Shown: piece after piece, positions 17,246-24,380 of the stretch
Position numbering within the stretch: position 1 is the stretch's first letter
Layout of the letters: every line of letters starts with the position of its first letter
Origin: an uncultured Verrucomicrobiota bacterium
GTDB lineage: Bacteria > Verrucomicrobiota > Verrucomicrobiia > Verrucomicrobiales > Verrucomicrobiaceae
Direction of reading: 5' to 3'
DNA length: 64,000 nucleotides
Assembly: GCA_903848465.1 (NCBI GenBank)
Contig: CAINGK010000173.1
Span: 59,141-123,140, forward strand
Notes under the pieces: generated by a model
The model's input: the letters and a program-made list of their open reading frames with translations, nothing else
What the model was told of the DNA's origin: nothing
The model's database searches: none
Position numbers and translations under genes: made by a program

Positions 17246-18489
17246 AAGACCTACGCAGCTACCACAACTCGATGGGGCCGGAGGCTCTGGCCGCACTCGT
17301 CACCGATCCCGCGAACTTCACCGTCGTGGAATCCGCCGCCAGCAACACCCACAGCACCGCCGCCCCTGGCGCAGGTGCCGGGGCAGGGGAGATCGCCATC
17401 ACGATCACCGGCCCCAGCGCTCCGCCCCCAGGCAGCGCGGTGGATTTCTCCGAGCTGGACGCACGCCGCATCCACCTGGAGCAGCCGCCGCCGCAGCCCG
17501 TGCCCGTTTTCTCGCTGCTCTCCCAGCAGATTTCCACAGCGGGAAACCTCACCGTCATCTCCGCCCAGGCCAAGGGCGGCAAGAGCGCCATCGTCGGCGC
17601 GATGATCGCCAGCATCCTGGCCGATCCCGCGCCGATACCCGAGGACGAAGACGCCGCCGACCTCCCAAACGCGGAGCCGGAGCACGATCTCCTCGGCTTC
17701 ACCGCCGCCCCGCATGAGGGGCGTGCTGTGGTGCTGTTTGACACCGAGCAGTCGCCGTATGACGCCTGGAGCCTCGTCAGCCGCTCCGCGCAGCGTGCCG
17801 GCGTCTCCGGCCTGCCCGCGTGCTTTCGCGGCTACTCGCTCGCGGATGTTTCCACGGACAAACGCCGCGCCTACCTCGCTGCCGAGATGGAGCGCGCGCA
17901 TCAGGAATGCGGTGGCATCCACAGCGTGTTCATCGATGGCGTGGCCGATTTGTGCAAAAGCCCGAACGACGACATCGAATCCTTCGCGCTGGTGGAACAC
18001 CTCGCGCAGCTCGCCATCGCCTACGCCTGCCCCCTCATCCTCGTGCTGCACGAGAACCCCTCCGGCCTGGAGACCGGCAAAACGCGCGGCCACCTCGGCA
18101 GCCAGCTCGAGCGCAAAGCGGAGAGCAATCTCCGCATCGCCCGCGACGGCAAAAGCGGAGCCTCCATGATCTTCTCCGAGCGCTGCCGCCACGCCTGCAT
18201 CAGCCGAGACAAAGCCCTACGCTTCGCCTGGTCCACGCCCGATGGCATGCACATGACCGTGGAGGCGGAGACGAAGGAGAGCCGTGCGGAGGTCGCGCGC
18301 CAGAATGAGCAGCCTGAGTGCCAGGCGGTGTTTGCGGGGTGCGTGGGCCAGATGCCCTACAGTGAGATGAAGCAGCGCCTCATGGATGCGGCCCACATCT
18401 CTGAATCGACCGCCAAACGCCGCATCAAGCTTTGGTTGTCCATTGGGTTGGTGAAGCCTGGCTCCGCCGGGTGTTACCTGCGCACATGA
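17242..18489 (+). CDS. RepA/DnaB-like AAA ATPase
   Basis: The protein has 415 residues, with a RecA-like ATPase fold. Walker A reads AKGGKSAIVG with Lys114; a Walker B acidic residue is Asp232 in VFIDGVADL; and downstream is LILVLHENPSG with the GHLGSQLERK segment typical of the RepA/RegA plasmid helicase group. The last 60 residues carry a winged-helix-like tail (STAKRRIKLWLSIGLVK). It should unwind or load at an origin together with the coupled primase-like protein. The ATG at 17242 was preferred to an upstream GTG because of the ATGA overlap. The iteron block begins 14 bases after its stop. Confidence 0.85.
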   Translation: MKDLRSYHNSMGPEALAALVTDPANFTVVESAASNTHSTAAPGAGAGAGEIAITITGPSAPPPGSAVDFSELDARRIHLEQPPPQPVPVFSLLSQQISTAGNLTVISAQAKGGKSAIVGAMIASILADPAPIPEDEDAADLPNAEPEHDLLGFTAAPHEGRAVVLFDTEQSPYDAWSLVSRSAQRAGVSGLPACFRGYSLADVSTDKRRAYLAAEMERAHQECGGIHSVFIDGVADLCKSPNDDIESFALVEHLAQLAIAYACPLILVLHENPSGLETGKTRGHLGSQLERKAESNLRIARDGKSGASMIFSERCRHACISRDKALRFAWSTPDGMHMTVEAETKESRAEVARQNEQPECQAVFAGCVGQMPYSEMKQRLMDAAHISESTAKRRIKLWLSIGLVKPGSAGCYLRT

Positions 18490-18502
18490 TGTGCCAGGTG
18501 CA
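18490..18502. other. Short spacer before iterons
   Basis: Thirteen bases separate the ATPase stop from the first iteron. Confidence 0.3.
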
Positions 18503-18607
18503 GGGTCAGGGTCAAAGTAGGGTCAATGACCCCGATTTGACCCTGACCCTATTAGGGTCACAGGGTCACTACCTATATATAGGTAGTGACCCTGTGAACC
18601 TGTACCA
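18503..18607. repeat. Iteron block copy 1 (origin-like)
   Basis: Nine copies of GGGTCA occur: plus orientation at 18503, 18509, 18520, 18555, 18563 and inverted TGACCC at 18527, 18538, 18544, 18587. They form a large dyad centred near 18526 and a 40-base perfect palindrome at 18558-18597 whose middle is TATATA. This layout resembles an iteron origin served by the adjacent RepA-like ATPase. Origin activity is inference. Confidence 0.85.
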
Positions 18608-18649
18608 TACCTAACCGATGGGAATAGAAACCCACCGCCGCTAGCCCCC

Positions 18650-18720
18650 GAGGGATCAAGATGATCCTCCTCCGCCGGAGGTGGCACGCCTTGTAGGAGA
18701 GGGATCGTCCCGATCCCTCA
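18650..18720. repeat. REP-like GGATCATC palindromes, copies 2 and 3
   Basis: Two palindromes of the GGGATC..GATCC type lie near 18652-18670 and 18701-18717, between the two iteron blocks. They belong to the dispersed family also seen near 11016 and 36475. Confidence 0.5.
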
Positions 18721-18798
18721 CGCGTGCGCACCGCCCAGCGCCTCATCAGACAGTGGGCGTCCAGCGGGTTGATCAAACTGGACCCCTTTGCGTGCTAG
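18721..18798 (+). pseudogene. Tail of a second RepA-like ATPase gene
   Basis: One reading frame here gives RTAQRLIRQWASSGLIK and stops at 18796-18798. It aligns with STAKRRIKLWLSIGLVK at the end of the full ATPase, with about ten identical positions of seventeen. It lies in front of iteron block copy 2 at nearly the same distance as the real gene's tail in front of copy 1. The rest of the gene is missing, so this is a remnant of a second replication module or a partial duplication. Confidence 0.7.
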
Positions 18799-18817
18799 CT
18801 ACGCACTTGGGGAGCCA

Positions 18818-18922
18818 GGGTCAGGGTCAAATCGGGGTCATTGACCCCATTTTGACCCTGACCCTAATAGGGTCACAGGGTCACAACCTATATATAGGTT
18901 GTGACCCTATGACCCTGTACCA
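18818..18922. repeat. Iteron block copy 2 (origin-like)
   Basis: Ten GGGTCA hexamers lie at the same spacing as in copy 1, shifted by exactly 315 bases: plus at 18818, 18824, 18835, 18870, 18878 and inverted at 18842, 18853, 18859, 18902, 18910. The central palindrome 18873-18912 has changed at two mirror positions (A18885 and T18900) while keeping its symmetry, and one end position (18909) breaks it. Confidence 0.85.
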
Positions 18923-18975
18923 TACCTATCCAATGGGAATTGAAACCCCACCGCCGATGCCACCGCCACCAAACC

Positions 18976-18999
18976 CCGAGGGATCAGGATGATCCTCCT
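18976..18999. repeat. REP-like GGATCATC palindrome, copy 4
   Basis: A GGGATCAGGATGATCC-type palindrome follows iteron block copy 2 at about the same distance as in copy 1, so it is part of the duplicated unit. Confidence 0.5.
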
Positions 19000-19458
19000 C
19001 CGGCAGAGCGTGAGGCGGGCTGCCGGGCCGTCCGGCTTTCGCGCCCTTTTCCAATCCACAGGCTGGCAGCCTGTATCACGTCCGGAGGGGGAGACCGCCG
19101 CTGCTCACCTTTGCCTGGGATCATTGTCCGCGCCGATGGCAGCGGGAGAAACTTCACCAAATTCCGCAACTTCTGCGGGAGGGGGTGTCCACGCGCCGCT
19201 GGCTGCGAGAGAAACGTCAGCAACGTCAACGCCACCTCAACTCCACGCGCCGACGGTTCCTCCGGTGGTGGGATGGATTTTCAGGACACTACCCTGGTTA
19301 TGACGCCCAGGGTGTCTTTTTTTGGACCACGGATGGGCACGGATTGACACGGATGCCGGAGCCGGAGGGGGGGCTGAAATGGGGGGAATGGCCGATGCGG
19401 GCGCGAATTTAGCGTGATGTGGTCTGCGCATCTCAAGTGCGGTGCAGGGACGTTTGGC
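19000..19458 (+). other. Accessory region with possible gene remnant
   Basis: No complete gene was recognised. One plus-strand frame from about 19060 to 19320 reads as a plausible basic protein segment (WDHCPRRWQREKLHQIPQLL and later RRFLRWWDGFSGHYPGY). It lacks a clear start and runs into a CACGGAT-type repeat, so it may be a decayed gene. Near 19420-19440 is a GTGCGGTG hairpin motif that also precedes the third transposon copy near 20862. Confidence 0.3.
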
Positions 19459-19741
19459 GGGCCAAAGGGCCGCAGGAGTCAGCCCAGGGCGCTGCGAGGA
19501 ACGAGCAAGCCCTGGGTTTGGGTGACAACGCCCCGCCGCTCCCAAGGTCGCGCTCTGAAGGAGCGCAGGAGAGGTGGCGAACGGGGATGTGCCATGCGTG
19601 GTCGCCTTCCGCGTGGCACACGATCTCCCGCGCCCATTCAGGGCGCGACCTTGGCGCAAGGTGTGTGGTGTGCAGGGAACCCAGGGCGGCGATGGCTTCG
19701 CCATCTTGCCCTGGGCTGAGTCCTTCGCACCTTTGGTGCGG
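19459..19741. mobile_element. Transposase-less IS200-like element, copy 1
   Basis: The segment has the same left module (GCAGGAGTCAGCCCAGGGC) and right module (GCCCTGGGCTGAGTCCT) as the full element next to it, but no transposase. The two ends are near-perfect inverted repeats, and each carries hairpins, including CCCAGGGC/GCCCTGGG stems near both ends. The right end differs from the other copies, with CTTCGCACCTTTGGTGC in place of CTGCGGCCCTTCAGGCC. It looks like a MITE mobilised in trans. Confidence 0.7.
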
Positions 19742-19889
19742 CAGAGGCTTTCGGCAGTGCTGTAATATGCCATGTGCGGTGGATTGGCACTCTGGCGGCC
19801 CAGCAGGTCGATGGCTTCTGCAACAGGCTAACCACAGACCACGCACGCAGCAGGACCACGATCACGATCACGAACCACGGATGCATCGT

Positions 19890-20726
19890 GGGCCAACGGC
19901 CCGCAGGAGTCAGCCCAGGGCGCTGCGAGGAACGAGCAAGCCCTGGGTTTGGGTGACAACGCCCCGCCGCTCCCAAGGCCGCGCTCTGAAGGAGCGCAGG
20001 AGAGGTGGCGAACGGAGCTGCGCCGTGCATGGCTGCCTTTCGCGAGGTACACGTTCTCCCGCGCCCATTCAGTTGCAAAAACAAACCGGTTATCGTTTCA
20101 TCAAGGCCGCGCTCTAACGGAGCACGGAAACCGTTCACCCTTGCCTGCATGCCGCAATCACTCGCCAAGATTTACGTCCACCTCATTTTCTCGACGAAAG
20201 GCCGGGAGAAGGTGATCCCACGGCACCTGCACCCCGAATTGCATGACTACATGGGCGGTGTCTTGCGTGATCTGGGCTGCACGGCGGTGGAGATCAACAC
20301 GGAGCCGGATCATGCGCATCTGCTGTTTCTGCTCTCACGCACCGAGACCTTGGGCGACATCGTGCGCCAAGTGAAGACGGGATCGACGGAGTGGTTGCAG
20401 CGACAGTTGCCGATCCTGCGGAATTTTCATTGGCAGAATGGCTATGGGGCGTTCTCTGTCAGCCAGTCGAATCTGGCGGAGGTGAAGGAATACATCTGCA
20501 ATCAGCAGAAGCACCATCAGGTGATGAGTTTCCAGGAAGAGTATCGTCGTTTCCTTGCGAAGTACGAAGTCGAGTATGATGAGCGGTATGTCTGGGATTG
20601 ATGGTCCGTCTCCCGCGCACCGTTGGTGCGCGACGATTTGGGAAACGGTGGTGTTTGCGTGAACCCAGGGCGGCGCTGGCTCCGCCATCTTGCCCTGGGC
20701 TGAGTCCTGCGGCCCTTCAGGCCGCG
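19890..20726 (+). mobile_element. IS200-like/RAYT element with transposase
   Basis: The element runs from the GGGCCAACGGCCC end hairpin to the GGCCCTTCAGGCC end hairpin and contains one Y1 transposase gene. Left and right modules pair with each other as in the two shorter copies at 19459-19741 and 20919-21200. The end structures fit single-strand transposition by an HUH enzyme rather than cut-and-paste. Exact insertion boundaries cannot be set without an empty site. Confidence 0.72.
20149..20601 (+). CDS. IS200-like Y1 transposase
   Basis: This 150-residue HUH transposase has the metal-binding pair His55-Ala-His57 in EPDHAHLLF and the nucleophile Tyr115 in VKEYICNQQKHH. The remaining family blocks, KIYVHLIFSTKGR at the start and WQNGYGAFSVSQS in the middle, are intact, so it is probably active. 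The enzyme cuts and rejoins single-stranded DNA at hairpin ends. The ATG at 20149 begins MPQSLAKIYVH; a longer in-frame start reaches into the left repeat and was rejected. Confidence 0.93.
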   Translation: MPQSLAKIYVHLIFSTKGREKVIPRHLHPELHDYMGGVLRDLGCTAVEINTEPDHAHLLFLLSRTETLGDIVRQVKTGSTEWLQRQLPILRNFHWQNGYGAFSVSQSNLAEVKEYICNQQKHHQVMSFQEEYRRFLAKYEVEYDERYVWD

Positions 20727-20918
20727 AGGGAGTGATGCGGCCTTAGGTAAAAACGGTCCGTCTGGCCGGGCTGTCTTACGCCATTGTCACCGGGCTTCGG
20801 CTACTCCACGTCTTCTCCGTCCTGGTCTGAACGCATGGCGCGAGTGAATCCTGATGGAGTGGTCCGCGCATGGAATGTGCGGTGCATGTTCGCCTTGCCG
20901 TCCAACGGGCCGTCTTGT
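20727..20918. other. Spacer between element copies
   Basis: The 192 bases between the full element and the third copy contain a GTGGTCCGCGCAT..GTGCGGTG motif near 20862-20885, like that near 19422. No gene is present. Confidence 0.35.
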
Positions 20919-21200
20919 GGGCCAAAGGCCCGCAGGAGTCAGCCCAGGGCGCTGCGAGGAACGAGCAAGCCCTGGGGTTGGGTGATCACGCCCCGCCGCT
21001 CCCAAGGCCGCGCTCTGAAGGAGCGCAGGAGAGGTGGCGAACGGGGCTGTGCCATGCGTGGTCGCTTTTCGCGCGGCACACGGTCTCCCGCGCACCGTTG
21101 GTGCGCGACGATTTGGGAAACGAGGGTGATTGCGTGAACCCAGGGCGGCGATGGCTTCGCCATCTTGCCCTGGGCTGAGTCCTGCGGCCCTTCAGGCCGG
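20919..21200. mobile_element. Transposase-less IS200-like element, copy 2
   Basis: This segment of about 282 bases has the same left and right ends as the full element and no coding region. It is almost the same length as the copy at 19459-19741 and very similar in the left module (CCCAAGGCCGCGCTCTGAAG) and right module (CGCACCGTTGGTGCGC). It is a likely non-autonomous derivative. Confidence 0.72.
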
Positions 21201-21329
21201 GCCATTCAGGCCACGTGGGTTTTATCCCCCCTCCCACAAGAGCTGGGCTTGGCGCGCGTGGTGGCAAGCCGAGCGCCTCTGCGCACGCCCCTTGCTGGTC
21301 GTCACCCTTCAGGACTGGGGCTGGCGCGA

Positions 21330-21827
21330 TTAGGGGGTCAGTTTTTTAAAGTCCATGTCCTCACGTCTTCCATTCATGGCCGTGTTTACCCACAAGCTCA
21401 CCCCGGCTTTGCGGCAGGCGGCTGCCAGCTTGGCGATGTAGCTCCTTTCTGCTTCAAGCCAGGTCGGATCGGCAAACCTTTTGGCTAGGAAGTCCGTCAT
21501 GTTTGCTTTCGAAGCTTCGGCATCTTTCAAATGGGCTAGGGAGCCCCAGATATAGATCCCTTCCTTCTTTCTCTCCTGTGGCAGCTTGTTGAAATATTGA
21601 ATGAGTTCGGCTGCGGTATCACCATAGGCCTCACTGGCATTCTTGGGGGACATTGCCAACCAGCTCATATGGCCATCATTATCCCCCATCACACCGATCA
21701 GGCAAAGCGGCATCACATCGCTTAGGTTCTTGGTCACCTTGCTATCCGGTTTCGGAACATCGACAGCGCTAGCCAGTGTGACCGCGAGGATTAGACAAGT
21801 GAGAACCTTGGATTGGAGGTGATTCAT
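21330..21827 (-). CDS. Secreted hypothetical protein
   Basis: The protein has about 165 residues with a signal peptide (MNHLQSKVLTCLILAVTLASA). The mature part has an LCLIGVMGDNDGH segment and a Trp/Ala/Lys-rich C-terminal half, with no recognised family motif. The ATG at 21827 opens the signal peptide; an ATG at 21848 would add seven residues. It lies at the right edge of the accessory island with proA upstream on the same strand about 120 bases away, and it may have its own promoter there. Confidence 0.55.
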   Translation of the reverse strand: MNHLQSKVLTCLILAVTLASAVDVPKPDSKVTKNLSDVMPLCLIGVMGDNDGHMSWLAMSPKNASEAYGDTAAELIQYFNKLPQERKKEGIYIWGSLAHLKDAEASKANMTDFLAKRFADPTWLEAERSYIAKLAAACRKAGVSLWVNTAMNGRREDMDFKKLTP

Positions 21828-21947
21828 ACCGTGAGCGAGGTTGGTCATTGGGGACGGCGGTCCTATGGCACGTGTCTCTTTCTTTGTCCGCCATGGGTAG
21901 ATGCAAAGGCTCAAGTTACAAGTTGAAGGATAGGGAGCGGCAGCCCC

Positions 21948-23216
21948 TCACCCCCGCACCTGCCCGGTCCCATCGACGAGGTACTTATAGCTGCACAGCT
22001 CGGCCAATCCCATTGGCCCTCTTGCATGGAGCTTGTCGGTGGAGATGCCGATTTCGGCGCCGAAGCCGAATTCGCTGCCGTCGTTGAATCTTGTGCTGGC
22101 GTTGTGGAGGACGACGGCGCTGTCGATTTCGTGTTGGAAGCGCTCGGCGGTGGGGCGGTCCTGGGTGATGATGCTGTCGGTGTGGTGGGAGCCGTAGCGG
22201 TTGATGTGGGCGATGGCTTCGTCCAGGCCGCTGACGGTTTTGACGGCGAGGATGAGGTCGAGGTATTCGGTGCTCCAGTCGGCTTCGGTGGCGGGATGGG
22301 CGGCGACGCCGAGGTGCAGGCGGGCGGTGTCGTCGGCATGGATTTCGACTCCGGCTTCGTAGAGGCGCTGGCCGATGAGGGGGTAGAAGGTGGCGGCGAG
22401 ATCCTCATGGACGAGGATGGTTTCGAGGGCGTTGCAGACGCCGGGCTTCTGGCACTTGCTGTTGACGATGATGTTGGCGGCCATGTCGAGGTCGGCATCG
22501 GCGTGGACATAGACGTGGCAGACGCCGTCGTAGTGCTTGATGACGGGCATGCGGGCGGTGGCGACGACTTTTTCGATGAGGCCTTTGCCGCCGCGTGGGA
22601 TGATGAGGTCGAGGTACTGATCCATCTGCGCCATGTGCTCGACGCTGGCGCGGTCGGTGAAGGGGATGAGCTGGATGCTGTCGGGCGGGAGTCCGGCGTG
22701 CTCGCCCCCGGCCTGGAGGGCGGCGGCGAGGGCGCGGTTGCTGTCGATGGCCTCACTGCCACCGCGCAGGATGGTGGCGTTGCCGGTTTTAAAGCAGAGG
22801 GAGGCGGCGTCGGTGGTGACGTTGGGGCGTGACTCGAAGATGATGCCGATGACGCCGATGGGGACGCGGACTTTGCGAATGTGCAGGCCGTTGGGGCGGG
22901 TCCAGTCGGTGAGCTTTTCGCCCACGGGATCGGGCAGCAGGGCGACTTCGCGCACGGCATTGGCGACGGCTTGGAGGCGCTTGGGATCGAGCGTGAGGCG
23001 GTCGATCATGGCCTTGCTGAGGCCGTTTTGCTCGGCGCGGGCGAGGTCGAGGGCATTGGCGGCGAGGATGGCGTCCTGCCGGGCCATGATCTCGTCTGCC
23101 ATGGCGATGAGGATGGCGTTCTTCTGCGCGCTGGTCAGCTTGACGAGGGCATAGGAGGCGGCACGGGCGCGGCGGCCCATGTCGAGGATGGCGGACTTGA
23201 TGTCGAGGTCGGTCAT
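21948..23216 (-). CDS. proA: Glutamate-5-semialdehyde dehydrogenase
   Basis: This 422-residue enzyme reduces glutamyl-5-phosphate to the semialdehyde with NADPH, the second step of proline synthesis. Landmarks are PIGVIGIIFESRPNVT at about 119-134, KTGNAT and RGGSEA for cofactor binding, and the catalytic Cys261 in KPGVCNALE. The length is normal. The gamma-glutamyl kinase gene proB is not adjacent. The ATG at 23216 begins MTDLDIKSAI, and the spacer upstream holds GGTTG-type repeats. Confidence 0.95.
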   Translation of the reverse strand: MTDLDIKSAILDMGRRARAASYALVKLTSAQKNAILIAMADEIMARQDAILAANALDLARAEQNGLSKAMIDRLTLDPKRLQAVANAVREVALLPDPVGEKLTDWTRPNGLHIRKVRVPIGVIGIIFESRPNVTTDAASLCFKTGNATILRGGSEAIDSNRALAAALQAGGEHAGLPPDSIQLIPFTDRASVEHMAQMDQYLDLIIPRGGKGLIEKVVATARMPVIKHYDGVCHVYVHADADLDMAANIIVNSKCQKPGVCNALETILVHEDLAATFYPLIGQRLYEAGVEIHADDTARLHLGVAAHPATEADWSTEYLDLILAVKTVSGLDEAIAHINRYGSHHTDSIITQDRPTAERFQHEIDSAVVLHNASTRFNDGSEFGFGAEIGISTDKLHARGPMGLAELCSYKYLVDGTGQVRG

Positions 23217-23236
23217 TGCGGAAGGGGGAAGGGGAA

Positions 23237-23340
23237 CAACCGGGACGGTTGTGCTACGGGGGGCGGCAACCGGGGACGGTTGCGCTACTGGGGAGGTACT
23301 GCAACCGGGACGGTTGCGCTACGGTATGGTTGTGCTACGG
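23237..23340. repeat. Tandem CAACCGGGACGGTTG repeats
   Basis: Three inverted-repeat units (CAACCGGGACGGTTG and near copies) start at 23237, 23267 and 23302, each followed by GTGCTACGG or GCGCTAC words, and a fourth partial unit ends near 23340. The block fills the gap between proA and the hydrolase gene. A related hairpin word is at 29590-29618. Confidence 0.7.
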
Positions 23341-23342
23341 GC

Positions 23343-24266
23343 TTAATGGGAGGGAACGGCTCCTGCGGGGATTTGGATGTCTTTGCCCTGGAGGTGGCGG
23401 GCGTTGAAGGCGCGCATGCGCTCCACGAGCGGGCCGCTGAGGAAGACGTGGCCGCCGTCGGTGCCGGTGAGGAGGATGGCGGGGACGTGGGCGGCTTTGA
23501 GGGCGGTTTCGAATTCGGTGGCCTGGGAGTAGGGGACGATGGTGTCCTTGTCGCCATGGATGATGAGAAAGGGGGCATCGTCCGGGGTGACGTAGGTCAC
23601 GGGCGAGGCCTTGCGCGCGGTCTCCTGGCGGTCTTTGAGCGGGCCACCGAGGAGCTTGGCCATGGCACCCTTGGGGTCTTCGGTGTCAGCGGTGCTGCCT
23701 TTGCCGCCGAAGGTGAGGAAATCGGAGGGACCGCAGAAGTCGAGCACGCAGGTGACGCGGCTGCTTTGGTCCAGGTGCTTGCCGAGGTCGCCCTCCAGCT
23801 CTTTCACGCCGCCGGAGACGCCGAGCATGCTGACGAGGTGGCCGCCGGCGGAGATGCCAAAGACGGCGATCTTGTCGGGGTCGAGGTTATATTCCTGAGC
23901 ATGGGCGCGCAGCCAGCGGATGGCGGCCTTGCAGTCGTGGATCTGCGCAGGCCAGGGGCCCTGGTCGGTGAGGCGGTAGTTGAGGCTGGCTCCGGCGTAG
24001 GGAGTGCCGTCCTTGATGAGGCCCAGGAGCACACCCGCGTCTTCCTTGCTGCCCGCCTCCCAGCCGCCGCCGTGGATGTACACGAGCAGCGGGTGCGGTT
24101 TGTCCGCCGCGGCCTCAGGGAGGAAGAGGTCGAGCATTTGGCGCGGGTTTCCTGAGCCCACGTAGTCGAGGTCGCGCACGGCGCGAAACCCAGGAGGGGG
24201 CGTCGAAGCTTTCTGGCACTGGGCCAGGAGGGGGAAACTGAGAGCTAAAAGGAGCCAATGGCGCAT
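23343..24266 (-). CDS. Lipoprotein alpha/beta hydrolase (esterase-like)
   Basis: The protein has about 307 residues, with a lipoprotein signal peptide (lipobox LLAQC). It is an esterase/lipase of the HGGGW type: the oxyanion motif HGGGW follows an LLVYI strand, the nucleophile Ser sits in GISAGG, and the Asp/His side of the triad lies in HGDKDTIVPY and GGHVF. Such enzymes deacetylate xylan or hydrolyse carbohydrate esters in related bacteria. It is in the same orientation as proA but separated by the repeat block. The ATG at 24266 was chosen over 24278 because it opens the signal peptide directly. Confidence 0.85.
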   Translation of the reverse strand: MRHWLLLALSFPLLAQCQKASTPPPGFRAVRDLDYVGSGNPRQMLDLFLPEAAADKPHPLLVYIHGGGWEAGSKEDAGVLLGLIKDGTPYAGASLNYRLTDQGPWPAQIHDCKAAIRWLRAHAQEYNLDPDKIAVFGISAGGHLVSMLGVSGGVKELEGDLGKHLDQSSRVTCVLDFCGPSDFLTFGGKGSTADTEDPKGAMAKLLGGPLKDRQETARKASPVTYVTPDDAPFLIIHGDKDTIVPYSQATEFETALKAAHVPAILLTGTDGGHVFLSGPLVERMRAFNARHLQGKDIQIPAGAVPSH

Positions 24267-24380
24267 GATGAGGGCCATTTAGACCGGGGTGGCGGGCAAA
24301 ACAAGGGCCGACCCAGGGGGTGGCGAGAGAGGTGCGTTGCCACCTTGACGCATGCTTAACCAGAACTTACTATCCCCGCG
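24267..24380. other. Divergent promoter region
   Basis: The 114 bases between the hydrolase and bamD-like genes must hold two divergent promoters. A TTGACG-CATGCTTAACCAGAACT-TACTAT arrangement near 24345-24373 is a possible promoter for bamD: a -35 TTGACG and a -10 TACTAT about 17 bases apart. Confidence 0.45.

Noticed and set aside
18503..18922. Repeats considered as a CRISPR array
   Set aside because: The repeated units are six bases, in both orientations, with no regular spacers and no cas genes.
22026..24155. Long plus-strand frames opposite proA and the hydrolase
   Set aside because: Gly/Val/Asp-rich shadows; the minus-strand genes have clear family motifs.
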